Source: Candidatus Gastranaerophilales bacterium (GTDB lineage Bacteria; Cyanobacteriota; Vampirovibrionia; Gastranaerophilales; Gastranaerophilaceae). From it: a stretch of 64,000 nucleotides of DNA. This document shows positions 43,157 through 52,195 of the stretch, one piece after another (position 1 is the first letter of the stretch; each line of letters opens with the position of its first letter). Both the position numbers and the translations under genes were made by a program. A model generated the notes under the pieces. The model did not search any database and was not told the DNA's origin. It saw nothing but the letters and a program-made list of their open reading frames with translations. The stretch is from contig CALVBI010000001.1 of assembly GCA_944325735.1 (NCBI GenBank), positions 558,001 through 622,000 on the forward strand, given 5' to 3'.

Positions 43157-44182
43157 CTATGCTGCGGCTAATTTTTCTCTTACTAATGTTTCAATTGTAT
43201 TTAAAATATCAGGATTTTCTGCAAGAAAATCTCTTGCCTTATCTCTGCCTTGTCCTAATTTTTCTTCATTAAAACTAAACCAAGATCCTGCTTTTTTTAC
43301 AATATCAAGATTTACTGCAACATCTAAGATATTTCCAATTTTGCAAATCCCTTTACCAAAAATAATATCAAATTCTGCAGTTCTAAATGGTGGGGCTACT
43401 TTGTTTTTAAGAACCCTTACTCTAACATGGTTCCCTACATCACCATCTTCACCTTTAACACCTTCTGTACGTTTAATTTCCATACGAACAGAAGCATAAT
43501 ATTTTAAAGCATTACCACCTGTTGTAGTTTCAGGATTACCATACATTACACCAATTTTCATTCTTAATTGGTTAATGAAAATTACTGTAGTATTTGTTTT
43601 TCCGATAATACCTGTCAATTTTCTAAGAGCTTTACTCATTAAACGAGCTTGAAGACCCATTTGTTGATCTTCCATTGAACCTTCAATTTCAGCTTTTGGT
43701 ACAAGTGCTGCTACAGAGTCAACAACTACTACATCTACAGCTCCTGAACGAACAAGTTCTTCTGTAATATCAAGAGCTTGTTCTCCTGTATCAGGTTGTG
43801 AAATTAATAAATCATCAATTTGAACTCCAAGATTTCTTGCATATTCAGGATCAAGAGCATGCTCTGCATCAACGAATGCTGCAATACCTCCTCTTTTTTG
43901 GCATTCTGCAACAATATGTTGAGCAAGGGTTGTTTTCCCTGAGCTTTCAGGTCCATATATTTCAATGATACGACCTCTTGGAATACCGCCTATACCTAAT
44001 GCAACATCAAGAGAAAGGGCACCTGTAGGGATAGCATCTACATTTACAGTAGCCTTATCACCGAGTTTCATAATTGAACCTTTTCCAAAATCTTTTTCGA
44101 TTTTTTCTATTGCTAGTTTTAAAGCTTTGCTTCTTTCATCTAAATTTGATGTTGTTTCGTTTTCTTTTTCTTTTACTGCCAT
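43157..44182 (-). CDS. recA: Recombinase A
   Basis: The 341-residue protein has a Walker [10 protein letters not shown] (about 67), the ATP-binding core through [14 protein letters not shown], and loop L2 ([22 protein letters not shown]). It forms the nucleoprotein filament for strand exchange and triggers the SOS response. AAAGGAA lies upstream. No obvious cyanobacterial or Gram-positive LexA box is visible before it. It follows the coiled-coil gene at 44225 on the same strand. Confidence 0.99.
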   Translation of the reverse strand: MAVKEKENETTSNLDERSKALKLAIEKIEKDFGKGSIMKLGDKATVNVDAIPTGALSLDVALGIGGIPRGRIIEIYGPESSGKTTLAQHIVAECQKRGGIAAFVDAEHALDPEYARNLGVQIDDLLISQPDTGEQALDITEELVRSGAVDVVVVDSVAALVPKAEIEGSMEDQQMGLQARLMSKALRKLTGIIGKTNTTVIFINQLRMKIGVMYGNPETTTGGNALKYYASVRMEIKRTEGVKGEDGDVGNHVRVRVLKNKVAPPFRTAEFDIIFGKGICKIGNILDVAVNLDIVKKAGSWFSFNEEKLGQGRDKARDFLAENPDILNTIETLVREKLAAA

Positions 44183-44224
44183 TTTATAATTCCTTTAGTT
44201 TATTGGCGGGCAAGTATTATCTTG

Positions 44225-44722
44225 TTATTCCCAAACGTGTTTTTCTTTCTTTTTATAAAATCCTAGACCTACTGGTTTGTATGAGTGTAAGTCATTTTTT
44301 AATTGATAAATTTCTTTATTTAAATCGATAATTTTTTGTCTTAGAGTTTCATTATCTGTTTTGCAACGGATAAGTTCTACAACGACTTCATCCATGCCTT
44401 CAAGTTTTTCATCGATAACTTTAGCAATTCTATTACTTAACTTATTTTCCATATCTTTTAAAGAGTTCAAAATACTAAGCATTGCTGATGGTTGTTTTGT
44501 ATCGGTTTTTGCAGGAGGTAAAGATGCTCCTTTCATAGCTTGAACTTTTCTTAAATTTTTTACTTCTTCATAAGAAAAATAAGTTTGTCCTTTGCTGTTT
44601 TTTCTAGGTAATATAGAAGCTCGTTTGCATAATTCAACAATTTCTTTATTATCTGTTTTTAAAATACTTCTCACTTCTTGAGGAGATAAGGTTTTCCCCT
44701 TCAATTCTTGTTCTAATATCAT
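44225..44722 (-). CDS. MerR-like DNA-binding protein with coiled coil, upstream of recA
   Basis: The 165-residue protein has an N-terminal helix-turn-helix of MerR type (about 12-62: LSPQEVRSILKTDNKEIVEL then YFSYEEVKNL), a proline-rich linker and a coiled coil (about 85-150). The C-terminus reads GFYKKKEKHVWE. The layout suggests a dimeric regulator. It ends 42 bp before recA on the same strand, so the two may be co-transcribed, and a role in DNA repair control is possible but unproven. Confidence 0.65.
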   Translation of the reverse strand: MILEQELKGKTLSPQEVRSILKTDNKEIVELCKRASILPRKNSKGQTYFSYEEVKNLRKVQAMKGASLPPAKTDTKQPSAMLSILNSLKDMENKLSNRIAKVIDEKLEGMDEVVVELIRCKTDNETLRQKIIDLNKEIYQLKNDLHSYKPVGLGFYKKKEKHVWE

Positions 44723-44905
44723 CTTCTATCCCTCTAAATTTCTCCAATTATATTGTATTTTATATATAAAAAAAAGACAAATAGATTTTGCAATCTTGTA
44801 ACATCACTTAATAAATTTTTAATTTATTTGTTGTAAATCATTCATTTAATCCTTGTTTTATAATTTGATTTTTAATTTAATTATTATGAAAAGAGGATTT
44901 AATGT

Positions 44906-45814
44906 ATGAAAAAGAAATTTTTATTATTAATGTTATTATTCCTTTCGGGAATATCTGTTAATGCAGAGGATTGGATTCCTGTAGATACAAATTTTTCAAG
45001 TTTTTATTTATATCTGGACAAAGATTCTATAAAAAATGTAAATCCGCAAGAATACTTGTATGCGATAAAATTTCAGTCTGGAAATAAGGCAGAAAAAGTT
45101 GCTTATTTGAAATCAAATATCCAAACAAATTATTTAGGAGTAGTTAAATCAGAAATTTATGATAAGGATAATTATCGTCCCAAAACATATTTTGCAAATG
45201 CGCATGTCTTTATGAAGCCAATAGATAATGATTCGTTTCTTGCATTAGCTCATAATTATGTATCAAAATTATATAATGAAGAAAAGACAGAAAATCATGA
45301 TGCGACTGTTGATGTAAAAAAAGACGCTTTTACTCCGGATAATAAGTCTCATGAAAATATTCCTGTTGCAGAACAAGAAAAACAAGAAGATGTAAAACCT
45401 CAAATTAGAGGGATAGAAAATAGAACCCAAGAAGCTGAAAAGCCAAATCCCGTTGAAGAAATAAAAGAATCAAATCCACAAAAAACAGTCCAAATTTCTC
45501 AGATTTCATCAAATGCTAAAGATTTATCAGGATATGTTAAAGAAATTAGTGCAGAATTGGAGGGAAATTGGCAACCCCCAAAATCAGGACAAAATACTCA
45601 AACTATTATTATTTTAACAATAGGTAAAGATGGAAGTTTGCAAAAGTATGATATAGCTAAATCATCAGGAGATGAGGCGACTGATCGTTCAATTATCAGT
45701 GCAGCTGAAAAAAGTGTTCCTTATGCAAATTTTTCAGGAATTAAGAGTGGTGCAGATAATATAAAATTGCAATTTGTATTTGAGTATAAAAAATTTAAAA
45801 AATCTGTTATTTAA
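44906..45814 (+). CDS. Exported TonB C-terminal-domain protein
   Basis: The 302-residue protein has a signal peptide (MKKKFLLLMLLFLSGISVNA). Its N-terminal domain (about 22-125, DWIPVDTNFSSFYLYLDKDS) resembles surface-adhesin E-type domains. A proline- and glutamate-rich linker follows (130-200), then a TonB C-terminal domain (about 215-300, IIILTIGKDGSLQKYDIAKS). No transmembrane anchor other than the signal is visible. It may span or bind in the periplasm. No ExbB/D genes lie nearby. Confidence 0.75.
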   Translation: MKKKFLLLMLLFLSGISVNAEDWIPVDTNFSSFYLYLDKDSIKNVNPQEYLYAIKFQSGNKAEKVAYLKSNIQTNYLGVVKSEIYDKDNYRPKTYFANAHVFMKPIDNDSFLALAHNYVSKLYNEEKTENHDATVDVKKDAFTPDNKSHENIPVAEQEKQEDVKPQIRGIENRTQEAEKPNPVEEIKESNPQKTVQISQISSNAKDLSGYVKEISAELEGNWQPPKSGQNTQTIIILTIGKDGSLQKYDIAKSSGDEATDRSIISAAEKSVPYANFSGIKSGADNIKLQFVFEYKKFKKSVI

Positions 45815-45823
45815 TAAGATAAT

Positions 45824-45856
45824 AAAAAAGAGAACCTTTATGGTTCTCTTTTTTAT
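45824..45856. terminator. Bidirectional terminator
   Basis: A 13-bp stem AAAAAAGAGAACC/GGTTCTCTTTTTT with loop TTTAT lies between the convergent TonB-type gene and rpmB. Confidence 0.9.
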
Positions 45857-45873
45857 ATTTCCAGCGTATTCTC

Positions 45874-46065
45874 TTATACAGCTTTTTGAACTTTTCCTGC
45901 TCTTAAGCAAGAAGTGCAAACTTTAATTCTTTTAACTGTTCCATTTACATTAACTTTAACTGATTGTAAGTTAGGTTCTTGTGTGTGAACAATTTGTTTA
46001 TGCGAGAATGTTAATTTCGCTGCTTTAATCGGTGCTTTACCGCATACATCACATTTTTTTGACAT
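45874..46065 (-). CDS. rpmB: Ribosomal protein L28
   Basis: The 63-residue protein matches L28: MSKKCDVCGKAPIKAA, SHKQIVHTQEPNLQ, VKRIKVCTSCLRAGKVQK. The two CxxC pairs (residues 5-8 and 52-55) make it the zinc-binding form. It sits in the large ribosomal subunit. AAAGGAAAT lies upstream. It shares the terminator at 45824 with the convergent gene. Confidence 0.98.
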   Translation of the reverse strand: MSKKCDVCGKAPIKAAKLTFSHKQIVHTQEPNLQSVKVNVNGTVKRIKVCTSCLRAGKVQKAV

Positions 46066-46264
46066 AATTTTAATTTCCTTTTCTAGCTAGTTTGTGTATT
46101 TTAATAATATATTAAAAATGAGAAAAATCAAGAAGCATGTTAAAATAAGTTAAGTCTATCTTGGAAATCCTTGAAATGTAACGATTTTATAACTACTTGA
46201 ATTAAAAATTACCTTATGATATATTTCATTTATTAAGAACAATTTATTATTAGGGTATGGAAAA

Positions 46265-46828
46265 ATGAAAAGTTCAACTATCAGAAGATCAAATTTATCA
46301 AAAGAAAAAATGGCTGTGCTTCAAGCATTAGCTCAATATAAAAATGATCCATATGATAATTCTCCTGGTATTTATGTAAGACCAAATAAAGAACGAGAAT
46401 TAGATGTATTATGGCAAAATTTTAAAGTTAATCAGAAAAATGATAAATCTCCAAGCATATATTTAGCTGCAGGATTTATTGTTGGTGCTGTAGTAATGTT
46501 AATCTTGACAGTAATGATTAGTTTTTCAGCTAACGGGTTACGTTCTATGCAAGATAATATAACTTCTACACCGTCTCCTGTTAAAAAAGAAAAATTAAGC
46601 TTAAATTTTATTCCATCTTCTACTGAGAAAGAAGAACCGACTGCTACAAATGAAGTTTATACGGTACAAAGCGGTGATACAATGGAAAGTATTTTGATAA
46701 GATTTTATGGATCTTATAGCAAAGAAAAAGAATCACTTGTATTGAAAACAAATAATATGACAAATCCAAATAAACTTTCAATCGGGCAAAAATTAACAAT
46801 CCCAATGGAAGAAAAAGAAGCTCAATAA
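46265..46828 (+). CDS. Membrane-anchored LysM protein
   Basis: The 187-residue protein has a basic cytoplasmic N-terminus, one membrane segment (about 70-90, IYLAAGFIVGAVVMLILTVM) and a C-terminal LysM domain (about 138-182, YTVQSGDTMESILIRFYG ... LSIGQKLTIP). LysM binds peptidoglycan from the periplasmic side, so the protein can tether the inner membrane to the wall. A GGTATGG stretch precedes the ATG. A terminator follows. Confidence 0.88.
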   Translation: MKSSTIRRSNLSKEKMAVLQALAQYKNDPYDNSPGIYVRPNKERELDVLWQNFKVNQKNDKSPSIYLAAGFIVGAVVMLILTVMISFSANGLRSMQDNITSTPSPVKKEKLSLNFIPSSTEKEEPTATNEVYTVQSGDTMESILIRFYGSYSKEKESLVLKTNNMTNPNKLSIGQKLTIPMEEKEAQ

Positions 46829-46830
46829 TA

Positions 46831-46863
46831 AAAAAGGCCGATTAAAAAAATCGGTCTTTTTTT
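46831..46863. terminator. Bidirectional terminator
   Basis: Stem AAAAAGGCCGATT/AATCGGTCTTTTT with T-run, shared by the LysM gene and the convergent rarA. Confidence 0.9.
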
Positions 46864-46865
46864 AT

Positions 46866-48098
46866 TTATTTAGTATATTTTTTCCCTACAAGTTCGTCAG
46901 GTAAAAATTGTTGTTTTACATCTGGTGCATCGTGTGAATATATGTAGCCTATTCCAAATCCATAGTTTTTTGCATCTTTGTAGTGTGCATCTCTAAGATG
47001 CATTGGTGGAGGGAAGTCTTTACCTGTTTCAATATCGTGGAGGGCTGAATCTATTGCAACTACTGTTTCATTTGATTTTGGAGCTCGAGCAACATAAATT
47101 ACAGCTTGAGCAAGAGGAATTCGACCTTCAGGGAGCCCAAGCAATTCAACAGCTTTGTATGCATTAATTGCAACATTTAAAGCGTTTGGGTCGGCATTTC
47201 CGACATCTTCTGCAGAACATGTAATTAATCTTCTAGCAATAAATCTTGGATCTTCTCCTGCTGCAATCATTTTTGCAAGATAATAAATCGCAGCATCAGG
47301 ATCACTTCCTCTAAGGCTTTTTTGGAAAGCTGACGCACAGTCATAATGCTCTTGTTGAGAATATCTGGTGTTTCTTTTTTGGCAGATTTCTTCAATAATT
47401 TTTACTGTTAAATTTCTTCTGTTGTCTTTCAAATCACTTGCAAAGTATGCATTTTCAACGACATTTAGTGCATATCGAGCATCGCCTCTAGCAAGGTTTA
47501 TTATAAAATCTATTGCACCGCTTTCACAATCCATAGGCAGATAATTTTTTGCTAAGTATACAAAACCTTTTTTTATAATTTTGGCCATACTTGTATCATC
47601 TATTGAATTTAGTCTTACGACCTGAACTCTTGATAAAAGAGCTGGGACAACTTGAAAAGACGGGTTTTCAGTAGTTGAGCCAATTAAAAATAATGTTCCG
47701 TTTTCTAAATGCGGTAATAGGGCATCTTGTTGAGTTTTTGAATATCTGTGGATTTCGTCTATAAACAGAATTGTTTTATTCCCGCATCTTAATGCTTCTT
47801 TGGCACTTTCGACAGCATCTTTAATATCTTTTACACCTGAGGTAACAGCTGAAATTTCAATAAAATTTGCATTTGTTTTAGTCGCAATCAGTCTTGCAAG
47901 TGTTGTTTTTCCACATCCGGGTGTTCCCCAAAATATTAAAGAGAATAATCTGTTTGTTTTTAAAAGGTTTAAAATAGGACTGTTAGGTGACACAACATTA
48001 CTTTGCCCTAAAAAGTCTTCGAGAGTCTTAGGGCGAAGAATTTCTGCAAGCGGTATTTGCTTATTTTGATTTTCTAATTCCGTAAATAGATTATTCAT
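46866..48098 (-). CDS. rarA: Replication-associated recombination ATPase RarA
   Basis: The 410-residue AAA+ protein has Walker A GTPGCGKTTLARL (about 57), FIDEIHRYSKTQQDALLPH (Walker B) and the sensor region LIGSTTENPSFQVVPALLSR, with the C-terminal MgsA/RarA domain (PEGRIPLAQAVIYVARAPKSN). It acts on stalled replication forks and gaps. The length is a little shorter than E. coli RarA. It has no ribosome site and a leaderless-type promoter. Confidence 0.96.
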   Translation of the reverse strand: MNNLFTELENQNKQIPLAEILRPKTLEDFLGQSNVVSPNSPILNLLKTNRLFSLIFWGTPGCGKTTLARLIATKTNANFIEISAVTSGVKDIKDAVESAKEALRCGNKTILFIDEIHRYSKTQQDALLPHLENGTLFLIGSTTENPSFQVVPALLSRVQVVRLNSIDDTSMAKIIKKGFVYLAKNYLPMDCESGAIDFIINLARGDARYALNVVENAYFASDLKDNRRNLTVKIIEEICQKRNTRYSQQEHYDCASAFQKSLRGSDPDAAIYYLAKMIAAGEDPRFIARRLITCSAEDVGNADPNALNVAINAYKAVELLGLPEGRIPLAQAVIYVARAPKSNETVVAIDSALHDIETGKDFPPPMHLRDAHYKDAKNYGFGIGYIYSHDAPDVKQQFLPDELVGKKYTK

Positions 48099-48113
48099 AG
48101 TATAATTGTAGCA
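48096..48113 (-). promoter_or_regulatory. Leaderless-type promoter of rarA
   Basis: TG-C-TACAAT on the minus strand (48113-48105) is followed by 6 nt and ATG at 48098, with no Shine-Dalgarno sequence. Confidence 0.6.
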
Positions 48114-48179
48114 TAAAATAAGAACTTACATTGAGAGATGCTTCTTATGATTATAGAGAAAATTTGAAAAGGGTGTTTA

Positions 48180-49397
48180 ATGAAAAAATTTCTTTTAATA
48201 TTAGTTGTAATTTTATTAGTCGCAATCACAATTCCTTATGGGAAGAAACAAGATAATAATAATGAAATTATTTTTTGGACTTTGCAAATGAGTGATTTTT
48301 CTCCTTATATGAACAAAGTTATAAAAGAGTTTGAGGAGCAAAATCCAGAAATAAAAATTAAATGGGTTGATGTTCCATTCTCTGAAGGTGAAAAAAGAAC
48401 TTTAGCATCTGTATTGAGTGATAATCCGCCTGATTTGATTAATTTAAACCCAGATTTTTCAGCACTTTTAGCTCAAAGAGGTGCATTATACGAAATTGAT
48501 GAACAGTATACAGAACAATTTAATAAACAGATTATAAATTCATTGAAATATAACGGGAAATTGTATTCATTACCTTGGTATGCAACTTCAGCAGTTACTA
48601 TTTATAACAAAAAACTTCTTTCAAAGTCTGGAGCTAAAATGCCAGAAACATTTGAAGATTTAGGCGAAATTGCTCCTTTGATAAAAGAAAAAACAGGTGC
48701 ATATGTTTTGCTGCCTAATATTACCGAAAATGATACGATGTTGAGAATTTTAAATAAATATGGAGTAACAGCTTTTAATATAAATTCTGACCAATCAATT
48801 CAAGTTTTTGATTATTTTAAAAACTTGTATGAAAAAGATTTGATTCCAAAAGAATCTGTCACACAAACTCATCGTGAAGCGTTAGAAAAATATATGGCAG
48901 AACAGATCGTATTTTTCCAAGCCGGTGCAAATTTCTTGAATATGATCAAAGAAAATGCTCCATCTACATATAAAAACACAGACGTAGCTCCTCAAATTAC
49001 AGGGAAATTAGGCCAGAATGATTTTTCTTTAATGAATTTTGTAATCCCAGTCCGTGCAAAACATAAACAAGAAGCATTAAAATTTGCTTTATTCTTAACA
49101 AATTATGAAAATCAATTAGAGCTTGCAAAATTGACTAACGTCCTTGCTGTAAATGAAAAAACATTAAAGGATGATTTTTATACCGCATATGATAAAAATG
49201 ATCTTATGGCAAAAGCTCGTGTTATTAGTGCAAAACAACTTTATAAAATAGAGCCTTCTTTTAAAACTTTAAAAGATCAAAAAGAAGTGAATACAATTGT
49301 AAATTCAGCAGTTCAACAAATATTGCTAAACAAAAACACCACCAAGAGTATTCTTGATGATGTTTTGACTAAAATTAAGATGTTGGAAGCTGATTAG
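48180..49397 (+). CDS. Extracellular solute-binding protein (family 1, sugar-type)
   Basis: The 405-residue protein has an N-terminal membrane segment (MKKFLLILVVILLVAITIPY) and the family 1 binding-protein fold: IIFWTLQMSDFSPYMNKVIKEFEE, LASVLSDNPPDLINLNPDFS, and LPWYATSAVTIYNKKLL, which lines the ligand cleft. These proteins feed sugars to ABC importers in the periplasm. No permease or ATPase genes are adjacent, so the partner is elsewhere. No lipobox cysteine is seen. It ends 4 nt inside the convergent gene. Confidence 0.9.
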   Translation: MKKFLLILVVILLVAITIPYGKKQDNNNEIIFWTLQMSDFSPYMNKVIKEFEEQNPEIKIKWVDVPFSEGEKRTLASVLSDNPPDLINLNPDFSALLAQRGALYEIDEQYTEQFNKQIINSLKYNGKLYSLPWYATSAVTIYNKKLLSKSGAKMPETFEDLGEIAPLIKEKTGAYVLLPNITENDTMLRILNKYGVTAFNINSDQSIQVFDYFKNLYEKDLIPKESVTQTHREALEKYMAEQIVFFQAGANFLNMIKENAPSTYKNTDVAPQITGKLGQNDFSLMNFVIPVRAKHKQEALKFALFLTNYENQLELAKLTNVLAVNEKTLKDDFYTAYDKNDLMAKARVISAKQLYKIEPSFKTLKDQKEVNTIVNSAVQQILLNKNTTKSILDDVLTKIKMLEAD

Positions 49398-49843
49398 CAC
49401 CAGAATCCTCTGACACCGAAAAATGTCGGACCGCCAAACATAAATCCTGTTCCGCATCCGCAGCCTCCGCCAAAGAAACCTCCTCCAAAAGGTCCGCAGC
49501 CATAAATTGACGATGTCATGTATGGATTAAATCCGCATCCGAAAATTCCAAAAGGTGATGTCAACATTGACGCACCGATAAGGCCCATAGTTCCATTAGC
49601 ATTGGCTATCGGGTTTCCATATCCTGCTGCAGAATTTATTGCATAGCCTAGATAACTTCCAGTATGATGCTGTATTTCTCTCGCTGCTTCATTTCTTAAG
49701 GCTCCATTCATAACATTGAAGCCAAAACCCATTAATGCATCTCCAGCTGTAGCTCCTCGGTTTCTTGCATCAACTGCTCCTAAAGCACTTCCTGCAAGTG
49801 CATTAAAATTACTAAGTGCGTATATTGCGTTGTCAATACTCAT
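49394..49843 (-). CDS. Glycine- and cysteine-rich hypothetical protein
   Basis: I do not recognise this 149-residue protein. The first 95 residues are alanine-rich and helical (LSNFNALAGSALGAVDARNRG); the end is glycine- and phenylalanine-rich with cysteines (YGCGPFGGGFFGGGCGCGTG). The layout resembles surface or assembly proteins, but no signal peptide is present. The ribosome site GAGAGTGGA is good. Its upstream region has a 13-bp inverted repeat. Confidence 0.6.
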   Translation of the reverse strand: MSIDNAIYALSNFNALAGSALGAVDARNRGATAGDALMGFGFNVMNGALRNEAAREIQHHTGSYLGYAINSAAGYGNPIANANGTMGLIGASMLTSPFGIFGCGFNPYMTSSIYGCGPFGGGFFGGGCGCGTGFMFGGPTFFGVRGFWC

Positions 49844-49855
49844 AATTCCACTCTC

Positions 49856-49891
49856 AATTATATACTTTGTATATATATAAAGTATATAATT
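49856..49891. promoter_or_regulatory. 13-bp perfect inverted repeat between divergent genes
   Basis: AATTATATACTTT (49856-49868) and AAAGTATATAATT (49879-49891) are perfect reverse complements with a 10-nt A/T spacer. It lies between the glycine-rich gene (minus) and the gene at 50017 (plus), so it may be an operator or a 5' hairpin for the former. Confidence 0.5.
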
Positions 49892-50016
49892 AATAAAAAA
49901 TTGCTTATTTTTTATTGAATATTAAGTAATGTAACAAATGCTTTAAAACCTTAAAGAAATCTCAGAATTTAGCCGAATACATGATTAAGGAAACAAGAAT
50001 AAAGGGATTTAAGGAT

Positions 50017-50520
50017 ATGTCAATTGGTCTTTTTAACGCACAATACAAATTAGGAATTGATACTACAACATTGAAGCAAGTTTCAAATGAAATTTTGAAA
50101 CGTGCTGCTGAAAAAAACAGCCAATACAATACAAATACATCATCTTTAAATAACATATTTAAAAATGCAAATAATATTGGTATTGATTTGTATAGCGGAA
50201 AAGTTGACACAAATGTTGCTCGTCAAGTTGCAATGAATAATTCAGGTTTTCAAATCCAATTAAATCAAGAAGTAATGCAATCTATTCAATATTTAAATGC
50301 AAAAGCTGCTCAAAATGTTCAAAAAAATGTTGAAGGAAAAATTACTGTAGCTTTGAATGAAGGTGTTGGAAATACTCAAAAAACAGAAACAGCTCATGCA
50401 TTCAATAGTATTATAAGTTTAGGCGCAGGCAAAGATAAAAATGGTTCAGCTCCATCTTATAAAGGTGAATTTTTATTCATTAAAAAAGATAAAGAAAACG
50501 AAGAAGCTGCTGCAGCATAG
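50017..50520 (+). CDS. Hypothetical protein MSIGLFNAQYKLG
   Basis: From ATG 50017 the protein has 167 residues; AAGGAT lies close upstream and an earlier in-frame ATG at 49981 lacks a good site. It is helical and rich in N, Q and A, with no membrane segment. No family is recognised. The gene is convergent with the next one. The end EEAAAA is alanine-rich. Confidence 0.55.
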   Translation: MSIGLFNAQYKLGIDTTTLKQVSNEILKRAAEKNSQYNTNTSSLNNIFKNANNIGIDLYSGKVDTNVARQVAMNNSGFQIQLNQEVMQSIQYLNAKAAQNVQKNVEGKITVALNEGVGNTQKTETAHAFNSIISLGAGKDKNGSAPSYKGEFLFIKKDKENEEAAAA

Positions 50521-50530
50521 TTTTTAATAT

Positions 50531-50920
50531 TTACTTGTCATTATCTTTTTTAATTTCTTTAGCAATGTTATAAAATTCTTCTTCCAATTCAAGTTCAGCA
50601 TTTTCTTCTCTAGAAAGCTTTTTAGAATTTTGTTCTCTCTTTTTTTGTTCTTCAAGAGCTTTTTTACGTGAATTTATAACATTTGCAACATTCATCATTG
50701 CAAGAGAGTTTAAAGTGGCACGCAATTGAGCACTTCTATCAGTGTATTTTTGGCTGTCTTGATTTTCTTCATCATCTTCTCTTTTTTGTTGTGCAAAATA
50801 TTCCCCGCCTTGTCCCATTTTGTCATCTTGGGTTTTAGCAGCTGTACCTGAAATATCTCCGCTTTTGAAATTAAAAGAGCCTCCGATTCCAAAGAATCCT
50901 GCTGATCTGTTATCGACCAT
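50531..50920 (-). CDS. Hypothetical charged protein
   Basis: I do not recognise this 129-residue protein. It opens MVDNRSAGFFGIGGSFNFKS, then becomes a highly charged helical region rich in K, E, D and Q with coiled-coil character (residues 45-125). The ribosome site AGAGGG is good. It is probably cytosolic or associated with a surface structure. Function unknown. Confidence 0.6.
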   Translation of the reverse strand: MVDNRSAGFFGIGGSFNFKSGDISGTAAKTQDDKMGQGGEYFAQQKREDDEENQDSQKYTDRSAQLRATLNSLAMMNVANVINSRKKALEEQKKREQNSKKLSREENAELELEEEFYNIAKEIKKDNDK

Positions 50921-51133
50921 ACTTTTATAACCCTCTGTTTATTTTTTTCAATCTTTTATGTTATCCTAGCAGATTGAATAATTTATTAACTCGTCTGAAT
51001 AGATTATTTTGCTAGATGATTAATAAAAATTTACATTTGTTGTATTTGTATACTTTGTGTAAAGTGGTATATTCTTGAAAAAAAGGGGTATATATGTTAA
51101 TATAATAATATAATAACAATAGGAAGGATATTT

Positions 51134-51790
51134 ATGAAGAGATTCAAAGGTTTCACACTTACTGAGTTAATGGTTGCTCTTGCTGTAATAGGTATAATTG
51201 TAGCTATTGTTACTCCTACAATTATGAAAACAAGACCTAATAAAAATAAAATGATGGTAAAAAAGACTTTTTATACAACCGAACAAATAGTTTCTACTCT
51301 AATTAATGATGCTAGGTTGTATCCTGATATGCGTGAAGCTTGTGACGCTGACTGGCTTGCTAATAATACTGAAACAGAAGATATGTATTGTGCCTGGGGA
51401 TTTGACTATGAAAACAAGATAAATTATGAAGGCGAAGAATATGAAGGTGATACTAAATTCCCTGGCTTGTTTAAAAGTCGATTAAATGTTAAATCTGGTG
51501 ATGGAGAGGTTTTCTATACGACAGATGGCGTAAAATGGGATTTATCAGGAACTAAAGGAGCTTGGGAACCGGGATTTGTCTCTGGGCCTAAAGATGCAGG
51601 TATTGGAGAAATTCTTGTTGATGTAAACGGCGATGATGGCCCAAATGCAAGACAAGCGGATTCAAGTGCTGATGATTTTGACCAATATGTTATTGAAGTT
51701 ATGGCTAACGGTAAATTAAAAATTGCGGATGCAGATACTAAAGCTATAGAATATATTACAATAAATACTTCAATACGTGATGGATTATAA
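51134..51790 (+). CDS. Type IV pilin-like protein
   Basis: The 218-residue protein carries the prepilin start KRFKGFTLTELMVALAVIGI: glycine before the cleavage site, then FTLTELMVALAVIGIIVAIV with E5 of the mature protein in place. The first 25 hydrophobic residues form the assembly helix. The rest is a globular domain with two likely disulfide cysteines (about 71 and 86). It should be cut by PilD and assembled by type IV pilus or secretion machinery elsewhere. The RNase P RNA gene follows. Confidence 0.92.
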   Translation: MKRFKGFTLTELMVALAVIGIIVAIVTPTIMKTRPNKNKMMVKKTFYTTEQIVSTLINDARLYPDMREACDADWLANNTETEDMYCAWGFDYENKINYEGEEYEGDTKFPGLFKSRLNVKSGDGEVFYTTDGVKWDLSGTKGAWEPGFVSGPKDAGIGEILVDVNGDDGPNARQADSSADDFDQYVIEVMANGKLKIADADTKAIEYITINTSIRDGL

Positions 51791-52139
51791 TAAAGTAATC
51801 GAATAATCGCGCTTAGAAAATTTCTAAGTGAGGAAAGTCCGTGCATTCAAGGACAGGTTGCCGGAGAAACTCCGGACGGCGTGAGCCGGTGGATAGTGCC
51901 ACAGAAATGAAGACTGCCGATGGATTTTATATCACAGGCGATGGTGCAACGGTGAGTTAAAAGCTTCACCAGCGATACTGAGAAGTATCGGCTAGGTAAA
52001 CCCCAATCGAATGCAAGATTAAATTGAAGGTTATAAAGGCTGTCCGCCTACTTCAGAAATATCGCTAGAGATTGAAAGTAATTTCAATACCAGACAGATG
52101 ATTATTTAGAAACAGAACACGGCTTATGAGTTACTTTAT
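51791..52139 (+). ncRNA. rnpB: RNase P RNA (bacterial type A)
   Basis: The conserved GAGGAAAGTCCG, GGCGTGAGCCGG, ACAGAAA, CTAGGTAAACCCC and AGACAGATGATTA blocks appear in order. The ends pair as P1 (AAAGTAA with TTACTTT). It is the ribozyme that matures tRNA 5' ends. A terminator follows. Confidence 0.97.
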
Positions 52140-52148
52140 TTTTAATAA

Positions 52149-52181
52149 AAAAAAGACCGATTATTAAATCGGTCTTTTTTT
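52149..52181. terminator. Bidirectional terminator
   Basis: Stem AAAAAAGACCGATT/AAATCGGTCTTTTTT with T-run, between rnpB and the convergent SurA-like gene. Confidence 0.92.
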
Positions 52182-52195
52182 TATTGTAGAAAAGT

